Of a stretch of DNA of 64,000 nucleotides, positions 25,201-33,758 are shown piece after piece. The DNA comes from Symbiodinium natans (lineage: Eukaryota > Sar > Dinophyceae > Suessiales > Symbiodiniaceae). The notes under the pieces are model-generated. The model worked only from the letters and a program-made list of their open reading frames with translations. It did not search any database and was not told where the DNA came from. Within the stretch, counting starts at the first letter, position 1. Each line of letters starts with the position of its first letter. Made by a program: the position numbers and the translations under genes. The stretch is from contig CAJNDS010002142.1 in NCBI GenBank assembly GCA_905221605.1, positions 518,501-582,500 of the forward strand, read 5' to 3'.

Positions 25201-26517
25201 GGTTTAGGGTTTAGGATTTCGGGTTTAGGGTTTAGGGCTTAGGGTTAGGGTTTGGGGTTCAGGGTTTAGGGTTCAGGGTTTCGGGTTTAAGGTTTAAGGT
25301 CTGGGGTTTAGGGTTTAGCCACCAGATCTTTCCAGGCAGAGCGCTAGAGAAGGACTACTGTATCGGATCTCAACAGGGTTTCGGATTCAGGGTGAGCCGG
25401 GTTTAGGGTTTAGGGCTTGGCCCAGTTTCAGGTTTGGGGTTTCAGTCGACAGTGGTGGACCTTGCAACCTTGCAGAAACTCCTTTTGTGATCTAACTTGC
25501 TTACTTAGCCAATAGTTGAACGTTAATCTTTTTGAGTTTCCTTATTTTGCAAAACAGCAAAGTTTAACCTTTCTTCCCTTGGTTATTGGAGAAGTAAGCT
25601 AAGGCACGCCAGACATTATCCCTAAGCCCTAAGCCTAAACCCTAAGCCCTAAACCCGAAATCCTAAACCCTAAACCCTACTTCGGAAGATCTGCACCCGT
25701 CACGCGGAAGGAGAGCAAGCTTTCCTTCGTGACCCGCGAGCTCCTCAGGAAGGGGGAGTTTTACATGAACAAGTTTAGGGTTTAGGGATTAGGGTTTAGG
25801 GTTTGGGGTTTAGGGTTTAGGGTTTGGGGTTTAGGGTTTGGGGTTTGGGGTTTAGGGGTTCGCAGCTTCTTGGGGCTAGAGTTAGTGGATCATCCCTTCT
25901 TGCATCATTCCGGTGCTTGGGGCGGTTCCAAGGTTGATAGCGCGCTGGGACCTTTGGGGTTTCCACTACAGCCCTTTGGGGACGCAAGGGTTCCCCCTCC
26001 CCCCCATACATTGCCTTCGAAACCCTGAACCCTAAACCCCAAACCCTAAACCCGGAACCCTGAACCCTGAACTCTAAACCCTACGAACCCTAAGAGTAGC
26101 TGGAAACCCTGACCCCGTACGTCAGCTTGTCCAAGCCCCTTTAGCCAGGAACACCTCGACAACTCCTACGCCCCTTGCCAGGAACCCTTACCCCCTAATG
26201 CCCCTCAAAAACCGTAAATACCCTTTACCAGGAACACTTAAAAACCCCAAGCCTCTTGCTGGCTGCTGGCAAGCGTTAAAGCCCGTGAAGCTCATACCGG
26301 GAACCCTAAAGCCTATAAACCCCAAACCCCAAACCCCAAACCCCAAACCCTAAACCCTAAACCCTAAGCCCTAAGCCCTAAGCCCTAAACCCTAAACCCT
26401 AAACCCTTCCAACCCCCAACAGCCCTAAGCGAGCCTAGGTGTGACCTGCCAGAGCTCGACGGTGAAGAAGTTTTTCGCCGCGAAGCAATCCTTCGGCGTC
26501 TGGCTCCGGCCGCTTAG
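19204..26517 (+). CDS. Multi-exon gene of unknown function with telomere-like introns
   Basis: Inferred exons: 19204-19253, 19332-19381, 19845-19900, 19951-19995, 20108-20184, 20320-20350, 20566-20619, 21497-21525, 21925-21947, 22027-22116, 22181-22313, 22383-22424, 22494-22551, 22673-22787, 22877-22920, 23437-23499, 23767-23861, 24570-24662, 24859-24888, 25326-25391, 25446-25486, 25689-25772 and terminal 26439-26517 (TAG). Phases fit within three runs: 19204-20619, 21497-22920 and 23437-26517. The links 20619-21497 and 22920-23437 are unresolved. Typical peptides: TGQAFDGEGVWRY, GKIAASVLGIAFLAELPG, LNNMSLEGRTLIYRG, RYKAENLKFSYAPKS, KESKLSFVTRELLRKGEFYM, and the end PELDGEEVFRREAILRRLAP. Most introns are TTTAGGG and/or CCCTAAA arrays; 22552-22672, 24663-24858 and 25487-25688 contain inverted-repeat elements. 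Donors are mostly GT, with some GC and one GA. Family not recognised; start unknown. Confidence 0.55.
22027..22313 (+). other. Two-exon example of a TTTAGGG intron
   Basis: Exons 22027-22116 and 22181-22313 flank an intron that begins GTTGATGAATTGGGG, continues as TTTAGGG repeats and ends in TTTAG. Removing it joins LIYRG to WRSVVEIPIR in one frame. The downstream exon then stays open for 43 further codons up to a GC donor (GCCTTAGGG). Confidence 0.55.
22544..22665. mobile_element. Inverted-repeat element, family E (intronic)
   Basis: Left end CTTGGAGGTTCATGGGTAG, right end CTACCCCTGAACCTCGAAG. Lies between inferred exons 22494-22551 and 22673-22787; the GT of GTTCATGG serves as donor. Confidence 0.6.
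23059..23165. repeat. TG / TTTG microsatellite
   Basis: GT dinucleotides followed by TTTG tetranucleotides. Open frames here (poly-C/V, poly-TNKQ) are artefacts. Confidence 0.9.
23563..23726. repeat. Mixed CCCTAAA / CCCCAAA array
   Basis: A block of at least ten consecutive CCCCAAA heptamers sits between CCCTAAA blocks, so the variant has been amplified as a block. It lies in the intron upstream of the exon at 23767. Confidence 0.85.
24718..24829. mobile_element. Inverted-repeat element, family A (intronic)
   Basis: GGGGGGTTTCCGATATTAGG at the left and TTATTTTCGTAAGCCCCCC at the right are imperfect inverted repeats. Lies between inferred exons 24570-24662 and 24859-24888. Confidence 0.65.
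25493..25606. mobile_element. Inverted-repeat element, family I (intronic)
   Basis: Left end GCTTACTTAGCCAATAGTTG, right end GGTTATTGGAGAAGTAAGC. Fills much of the intron between exons 25446-25486 and 25689-25772. Related to the element at 43130-43406. Confidence 0.6.
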
Positions 26518-26519
26518 CT

Positions 26520-27740
26520 AGCTTATAGGGTTTAGGGCTTACTGCTTAGGGTTTAGAACTTACGGCCTCGGGCTTCCAGGCTTTAGGGCTTAATTGGGGC
26601 TTAGGGTTAGGGCTTAGGGCTTAGAGCTTATCATAGGGGTTGGGGCTTCGGGCTCTGGGCTTTGGGTTTTGGGTTTTGGGCTTAGGGCTTTTGGGGGTGT
26701 TAGGGCTTAGGTTGAAGGGTTTAGGGCTTCGGTTTTAGGGTTTGGTGCTTAGGCTTGAGTGTTTTGGGCAATGTTGTCGGGTTTTTGGATTGAGGGTTTA
26801 GGGGGAGGGAAGGGTAAGGGATTTGGGGAGAGTTGCTGGGTTTTGGGGTTTGGGAGCCATGCTTTTGGTGATTCCCTGGCTGTTGCAGACGGCTGAAATC
26901 TTGACAATCCAATCTTCCAAACCTGTCAGTTCTTACAACTACGCAAGCACGTCCCTGCTGCAGCGGTTTTGATACAATCCCGCTTCAGCCATCATGTTAT
27001 GGCACGTTTCTTCCAGACTGAAGCCTCAAACCCAATTCCAGGCACCTAAATGGGTGACTGTCCTTGTGGGGTACCCTAAATATTAGGTGCCGTAATATAA
27101 TAGGGGTCCAAAAAAGTGCCATAATTTTGCCAACCACCCAAATCTTGAACCCAGGAAAGGGGCCACGGTAGTGGACCTGCGATGGGTTCTGGGGCGTCAC
27201 CTGCCGGCAGAGGTGCGTGATGGGGGCCAGGGCTCTGTAAACCCTAAACCCTGCCCGCCATAAGGTAATGTATACCTTCATAAGAACGCTTCCCCTTCTA
27301 GGGATCTTATATATATATATATATACACATAGCAGTATGTATCAAAAACACACGTCCACCTGGAAACTCACGCGCTCTGAACGTCTTGATGCAAGTTTGG
27401 GCCTGGGTGTCGGACACAAGGAAGGCCTTAGGACATTTTGAATTTTGTTCTCTGATTAGGTCCTTTTTGGGTTTTACAGGGCCGTGTTGGGAGTTGTTTA
27501 CATTCAAGGGTACTCATTATCTTAGCCCTGAACTTAAGGGCCCTGAACTCCCCACAAGCCCTACGCTGATGGAGGAAATAAATCTTGCACCACTGTCAGG
27601 CTGCAGAAGTAGCTACGGCCCGCTCCACCCACCGTATGAACCCTACTACAAGCCCTGTGCACCCTAAGATCCCTTTTTAGGGTTTAAGGTTTAGGGTTTA
27701 GGGTTTAGGGCTTAGCGTTTAGGATATCGCCACAAGCCTT
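26520..27740. other. Intergenic region with element family M
   Basis: Follows the stop at 26517. Degenerate TTAGGG-like sequence to about 26870, then mixed sequence. At about 27048-27149 lies a copy of element M (AAATATTAGGTGCCGTAATATAATAGGGGTCC, ending CCATAATTTTGCCAACCACCC) that matches the one just upstream of the gene at 60034. An ATATAT tract at 27310-27325. No confident gene. Confidence 0.45.
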
Positions 27741-27755
27741 TCGCTCTCATGCCAG

Positions 27756-27825
27756 GCTCGAGTGCTCTGCCAACGGGAGGGACGTGACATTCAGGCTCTT
27801 CAGGAGAATGCCAGACTCCTACGGG
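27756..27825 (+). CDS. Exon island, product unknown
   Basis: After ATGCCAG the frame reads ARVLCQREGRDIQALQENAR and ends at a GTTTACC donor. Phase 0 in, one base out. Could be an early exon of the gene beginning near 28362 or of a separate gene. An ATG-initiated 29-codon frame at 28138-28227 (MSFMWLTRVYVIELNR...) lies between and is also unassigned. Confidence 0.35.
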
Positions 27826-27887
27826 GTTTACCAGTTTCAGAGTACCTTTTTTTAGGGTTTTGGGTTTATCTATAGGCTATATATAGG

Positions 27888-27993
27888 GTTTACGGTTTAC
27901 GATTCTGGCGGTACCTTATTGGGGTCCTTCTTATGAGGTAATCTTCCTATTTGGGGTCTCTACTACGGGTCCCTTATTTTCGTAAACCCCCCT
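27888..27993. mobile_element. Inverted-repeat element, family A
   Basis: GGGTTTACGGTTTACGATTC at the left and TTATTTTCGTAAACCCCCC at the right; the interior GGTACCTTATTGGGGTCC is shared with the copy at 24718-24829. Confidence 0.6.
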
Positions 27994-28361
27994 AGAAATT
28001 CTGGAGTTTAGTGATTAGGGTTTCGGGTTGTTAGGGTGTCGGCTTTTGGGGGTTTAGTTTTTTATATGTACAGGGCATATTGGGTTTAGGCCATTCAGGG
28101 CTCCGGGTTTTGGGGACAAAAAGTGTTGAACTAAAGAATGAGCTTCATGTGGCTCACAAGAGTCTACGTGATTGAGCTCAACCGCATATGCGGCCGGCTA
28201 ACAGTTCTCATTGCCTCTAAAGCTTAGATACCCTCAACCCTACCGGTACTTGTGCTGCGTGTGGTCAGTTCTCTAAATGTAGGTCCTTTGTGGGGCACCC
28301 TGATGGGGCAAGGGTGGGGGCGGTTTCAATTAAGGGGATCTGAAATGGAACGATGATGTAG

Positions 28362-31300
28362 CGAACTGGGTGTAGATTCTTCATGTTTCGACATTCTGGC
28401 AACCACCAGCCCGCAGATTGTGGAGTCTGTGGAAGACATTGAATCTAGTAATTGCTTAAGAACACCCCCCAATAAATACAACATATTTTCCCTATAAGAG
28501 TTGTACAGGGCTTATGATTTTTTTTCATTTGTTGGGAGGGGTTCTTAAGCAAATGGTAGAAGTCCAGGAAAAAAGACCACACCTAACTAGGAGCCAGAAG
28601 TATCGCAGAGCGGCCGTAGTCTGAGGATGGCAGTGATTCGGGTTTAGGGTTTAGGTTTAAGGTTTTAGGGTTAGGGTGTAGTACAGGGGCTGACTAGGGT
28701 TTAGGGCTGAAAAAGGGGTCGTGCACCAAGGACCTCGTGCCCGATGATGTCATCGTTTCCGACTTCCGTGGGTCGAGAAGTTTCTACATGTTCCGGCCTG
28801 AGGAAGTTGAAAAGATGTCTGGCGCGTCAAGGATGGGGTTTTACCAAGAAGCTCCTAATGTAGGACCTTGTTCGTGTAGTATACTATGACCCACTAGCAC
28901 TATAGCCAATAAGGAACCCTAAACCCTAAGCCCTAAAACCTAAACCCTAAACCCTAAACCCTAAACCACGTTGGAGCCTGCAGGTCGTGTTTTGCGGTTT
29001 GGGAATGGATGGGAATGGTCCTCTTTGGAGCGGGTTTTCATCTGAGTTCCCACCCTAAGCCCCCATGGGCTGGTGGTCTGCAAGGAGTCTCTGGATGCTA
29101 GGCATCAGAACATCATCGGGGTTTGGGGTTTAGGGTTAGGGTTTAGGGTTTAGGGTTTAGGGTTTGGGGTTTAGGGTTTAGGGTTTAGGGTTCAGGGCGG
29201 CCACTGCCAGGCGATTCACGAACAAGCAGTGTGGGATCGTCCTGCGCTTCATGAGGTGCCCTCAGACGCGCTTGTCACAGAGTTTAGGGTTTAGGTTTAG
29301 GGTTTAGGGGTTAGGGTTTAGGGGTTTAGGGTTAAGGGTTTAGGGTTTAGGGTTTCGGGTTGAGGGTGTAGGGCAACCACATTTCCATGACCCTTCAGCC
29401 CGAAACCCTAAGCCTCGAAGGCCTTTGAACTACTGAAGCCGAAGTCCTGAATCCCTGAACCCTAAACCCTAAACCCTAAACCCTACATCCTAGATGCCAA
29501 GGTGGTTTAAGAACACAAAGCCTGTTTGGGGATCGTTGTATATCATAGATGGCCCACAGAAAGAGTTTGTCGTTCTGAGGAAAACCATCAAGCCCTAAAC
29601 CCTAAACCCTAAACCCTAAACCCTAAACCCTAAACCCTAAACCCTAAACCCTAAACCCTAAACCCTAAACCCTAAACCCTAACCCTGAACCCTGAACCCG
29701 AAACCTCCACCTGCCAGGTCTTTCTTTCGGAATCCGGAGAACCAGAAGCGCCTGGACGACTTCGAGTCAACGGCAAAGGGCACTGGGCACGACTATCGCG
29801 TTGGGGCCCTGGCTTCATCTAGGCTATAGGGTTTATGGTTTAGGGTTTAGGGTTTAGGGTTTAGGGTTTAGGGTTAGGGTTTATTCAGGTTTGGGGTTTA
29901 GGGTTTGGGGTTTCGGGTTTAGGGTTTAGGGTTTTGGTTGCCCATGTGCCCTTTTCGTGCCCTGGGTTCCTTGATTGATAGCATGAACCGACAGGAAAAG
30001 AAGAGTGTAGCCTGGGCATATGCTTGCTGTGCTACCGATTAGGTTTTTTTCCAAGTTTCAGGAGTTCTGGGGCTTTGGTAGCCCAGTGGTAGCCTTTATT
30101 GGTTCTGGGTTCCCTTATGAAGTAACCAACCAAGAGAAGGGTACCCTCATTCACCCTAAATCCTAAACCCTAAACCCTATAGACCCCAAACCCCAAGCCC
30201 TAAATTAGGGATTCTAGTATGGTTACTGGGCTACGAAGTGGCTCGGCAGCCCGCCATCCGCAAGGCACCATGAAGTACCCAGAACCGCAACATCCCAGAG
30301 ACACCGCCCACCTACATTCTGCGATCCCGAAGTCTGGGATTCATGTTTAGGGTTTAGGGTTTAGGGTTTAGGGTTTAGGGTTTAGGGTTTAGGGGTATAG
30401 GGTTCCCAGAGACACCGCCCACCTACATTCTGCGAGCCCGAAGTCTGGGATTCATGAATAGGTTTAGGGGTATAGGGTCCAGGGTTTAGGGTTTATAGGG
30501 TCTATAGGGTTTAGGGTTTACTGTAGCGTTTAGGGTTTAGGGAGGACCTTTGAGCCTCTGCCCTCCACCGCCTTTTTGCGAAGTCAGGCCCAGACTTTTC
30601 CCAACAGAGGGATTTAGAGCCCTAAACCCTAAACCCTAAACCCTAAAAACCTAAACCCTAAACCCTAAACCCTAAACCCTAAACCTCTCGGCAGGCTCAG
30701 CTGGTACAGCTGCTGGCTCACGAGGTCTACCCCAGGACATCTCCTTTAGGCCCTAAGCCGCGAAGCCCCCAAAGCCCTCCAACCCAGCAGCAAAGCGCCC
30801 TATATACTAGGACCGGAAGTAGGCCCTTTTTTTCATTTAGGGTTGGGGTTCCCTTTTAACCCCCTTAAAACCAGAAAGGGTGCCCTTTTGATTCCTAGGT
30901 TACTCCCGGGTCTAGTGTATTTCTGAATAAATCTTGCGGGTGCTTCGGACGACTTGACACCTTTCTCTTGAGGGCCAGAGAGGGCCACTGTTGGCTTCAG
31001 GAAACCCTATAACTAAGTGCCTGCAGCCCAGGTCTTTCAACACAGGTTAGGCAAGAAATGCACCTCAAGCCACGCCAGGTCTCCCACTCTTCGGTCCCAG
31101 GGAAAATGTTCATGTTAAGCTATGCCTCTCGGAAGATTTGCGTAATTCGACTCGACTACAGACCCTAACTAATAGTAAGTCTCACAAGCAACCCGCAAAA
31201 TGCAGATCTGGCGATGAAGCTCCAGCAGCATGCACGATTTCTTGAGATAGGTTGCCAAACAGACCCTAAGCCCTAAACACTACAACCCTGTAATTTGGGT

Positions 31301-32199
31301 TCAGGGATTAGAGTTTAGGGTTTAGGGTTAGGGTTGAACCCTGCAGGATCTACCAAAAGTTTCATGTGCCCGTCATGGACGACCTCGATGGCCCCAAGCT
31401 GATGCTGCCTCCTCAGGGTTTAGGGCTTAGGGTTTAGGGTTCAGGGTTTAGGGTTTGGACCTTTCCTGAAAGCCCCCCCCTACACCGCGGAACCGTTCGC
31501 TCCTAGTCCCTGATAGCAGCAGCACAGGAGCCTGAAAAACTTAGACTCTAAACCCTGAACCCTAAGCCCCACCCCCCCCCCCCCCCTGGTGCTTTTATAC
31601 CCTTTTATGTTCTACCAAGAGATTCCTCGCAACCAGCTAAGAGGCATGCGCGTCCCATGTTCACAGCGCCCTTGCCAACCGAGCTCCCACTGCAGAGGGG
31701 TTCTACTCCTTGCGTGAAGCTCGAGCGGAAGTTGCTAGTATCCGAAACTCTAAACCCCATACCCTAAACCCTAAATACCAAACCCAAAGCCCTACACCCT
31801 GCACCCGAAGTAAACCCCATGAATAAGTTCAAAATCCCCACAAAAATGGGCATGCTTGTCTTTTCCTAGCTTGTCGGCGAACCTGGTCCTAAACCCTCTG
31901 GCGTACCCTAAGCCCTAAATTGTAACTGGCCGCCCTTGGCCCTAAGCCCTGCATCCTAGATTGGTAGGCCTCTCAACCCTATCCCCCCCCCCCCCTACCC
32001 CTGCCGTCTGAGTAGTTATAAGTTGCAAGCAAGTTTATAGGGGTTGGAAATTGGGTTTAAGCATGACAATCTTGGGCCCTAAACCCTAAACCCCAAACCC
32101 CAAACCCTAAACCCTAAACCCTTTTACCGGGAGCTCGAGAAAACATCCAAGGCTGGAAGCGATGTCGAGCGTGTCTTCGAGCAACCTTCAGGCAGCCGG
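28362..32199 (+). CDS. Multi-exon gene, product unknown, with a possible ankyrin-like stretch
   Basis: Inferred exons: 28362-28447, 28560-28615, 28731-28859, 28984-29033, 29085-29120, 29211-29255, 29502-29591, 29718-29822, 30239-30344, 30541-30618, 30695-30749, 31206-31250, 31347-31417, 31696-31737, 32134-32199. Phases fit from 28362 to 29822 and from 30239 to 31250; joins at 29822-30239, 31250-31347 and 31737-32134 are unresolved, and the intron at 29034-29084 would be only 51 bp. Peptides include QIVESVEDIES/KVQEKRPHL (joined over a family C element), VIVSDFRGSRSFYMFRPEEV, NKQCGIVLRFM, SLYIIDGPQKEFVVLRKTIK and FFRNPENQKRLDDFESTAKG. AQLVQLLAHEV followed by RTSPL and DLAMKLQQHARFLEI faintly resembles an ankyrin unit. 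Intron 29592-29717 is wholly CCCTAAA with a GC donor. Function unknown. Confidence 0.5.
28448..28559 (+). mobile_element. Family C inverted-repeat element acting as an intron
   Basis: Begins GTAATTGCTTAAGAACACCC and ends GGGGTTCTTAAGCAAATGGTAG: GT...AG boundaries lie inside its inverted repeats. Without it, frames on both sides fuse into one open frame (ESVEDIES then KVQEKRPHLTRSQKYRR). 112 bp. Confidence 0.65.
29592..29717 (+). repeat. CCCTAAA array forming a complete GC-AG intron
   Basis: Begins GCCCTAAACCCTAAACCC immediately after ...ACCATCAA and ends CCTCCACCTGCCAG. Its removal joins TIK to SFFRNPENQ in phase. Confidence 0.55.
30077..30238. mobile_element. Inverted-repeat element, family G, with internal telomere-like repeats
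   Basis: Left end GGTAGCCCAGTGGTAGCC, right end ATGGTTACTGGGCTACG; CCCTAAA repeats lie inside at 30157-30206. Precedes the exon at 30239. Confidence 0.65.
30293..30456. repeat. 53 bp direct repeat flanking a TTTAGGG array
   Basis: 30293-30345 and 30404-30456 are identical except for one base (GATCCC / GAGCCC). Between them is a TTTAGGG array. The first copy is the 3' part of the exon 30239-30344; the second follows the array. Confidence 0.9.
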
Positions 32200-32350
32200 G
32201 TTGAGGGAGTTGGGCTTAGGGTAGAGGGTTTAGGGGTTAGGACTTAGGGGTGTTGAATGTTGATTTGCACTTGTGTTTGCTCGTTTGGTTGTTTAGTTTG
32301 TTTCGTTTGCTTTGTTTGTCTTAGTTGTTTTGCGGGTGTGTGCTGCTTGA

Positions 32351-32353
<3 letters not shown>

Positions 32354-32388
<35 letters not shown>

Positions 32389-33235
32389 TGTGTCTGTGTC
32401 TGTGTCTGTGTCTGTGTCTGTGTCTGTGTCTGTGTCTGTGTCTGTGTCTGTGTCTGTGTCTGTGTCTGTGTCTGTGTCTGTGTCTGTGTCTGTGTCTGTG
32501 TCTGTGTCTGTGTCTGTGTCTGTGTCTGTGTCTGTGTCTGTGTCTGTGTCTGTGTCTGTGTCTGTGTGTGTGTCTGTGTGTGTCTGTGGTGTGGTGTGTG
32601 TTGTGTGGGTCTGTGTGTTGTCTGTGTGTGTCTGTGTGTGGTCTGTGTGGTGTCTGTGTGTGTCTGTGTGTGTCTTGGGTGTGTGTCTGTGTGTGTCTGT
32701 GTGTGGTCTGTGGTGTCTGTGTGGGTCTTGTGGTGTGTGTGTGTGTGTGTGTGGTGTGTGTGTCTGGTGTTGTCTGTGTGTCCCGTGTGTCTGTGTGTCT
32801 GTGTGTCGTGTGTGTTCTGTGTGTCTGTGTGTCTCTGTTGTGTGTGTGTGGTGTGTGTGTGTGTGTGTGTTGTGTGTGTGTGTGTGTTGTGTGTTGTGGT
32901 TGGTGTGTGTGTGTGTGTGTGTGTGTGTGTTGTGTGTTGTTGTGTGTGTCTGCGTGTGGTGTGTGATCGCGTGTGCGTGTGGCGTGTGCGTGTGTGTGTC
33001 GTGTGCGTTGCTGTGTGCGTGTGCGTGTGCGTGTGCGTGTGCGGTGCGTGTGCTTGTGCGTGTGCGTGTGCGTGCTGCGTGTGTGCGTGTGCGTGTGCGT
33101 GTGAGTGTTGTGCGTGTGCGCGTGTGCGTGTGTGTGTGCGTGTTGCGTGTGTCGTGGTGTGTGTGCTGTGTGTGCGCTGTCGCGTGCGTGCGTGTGTGCG
33201 TGGGTGCGTGCTGTCGGGTGTCGTGCGTGGCGTGG

Positions 33236-33284
<49 letters not shown>

Positions 33285-33365
33285 TGGGTGGGTGGGTGGG
33301 TGGGTGGGTGGGTGGGTGGGTGGGTGGGTGGGTGGGTGGGTGGGTGGGTGGGTGGGTGGGTGTGT
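32354..33365. repeat. Long TG-rich microsatellite complex
   Basis: (TG)n, then about 30 copies of TCTGTG, irregular TG-rich sequence, GCGTGT, GCGT and finally about 18 copies of GGGT. Open frames of up to 410 codons (poly C/V, poly C/L) cover it and are rejected. Probably an intron between exon islands at 32134-32199 and 33759-33816. Confidence 0.95.
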
Positions 33366-33758
33366 GTGTTTTTTGGTTGGTTGGTTTATTTTGCTTGCTT
33401 GCTTGCTTGTTTGTTTGCTTGTTGGTTCTTTGCTTGCTTGGAAGTGTTTGTGTGATTGGTTGTGTGCTTGTTGTTGTTTAAGGGTTTAGAGTTTTGGGCT
33501 TTAGGGTGTTGATGGGTTTAGGATTCAGTGTTGAATTGACCGCTGGGATACTTTGTGCAGAGCTGCGACACTGCGGGGGGATCTGTGAAGGGGGTCCTCT
33601 TTTAAACAAGGGTGATCAACCAGGCCCCCAACCCCCCACCCCCCCACCACCCGGCCTCCCTCCCGTAGACAGATTCCTCGTTCCACTTCGCATGTGGCTT
33701 GGAGTTGACATGGGGGGTTGTTCTAGTTAGCTAGGGTGTCTTTGGGGGCTCTTTTCAG

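Noticed and set aside
25817-26011. Minus-strand frame ending [12 protein letters not shown]
   Set aside because: The LNPKP end is the translation of CCCTAAA-like repeats; no supporting splice sites or partner exons.
32257-33489. 410-, 375- and 213-codon open frames
   Set aside because: They lie over TG, TCTGTG, GCGT and GGGT repeats and encode poly C/V, V/S or C/L; all frames are open because the repeats lack stops.
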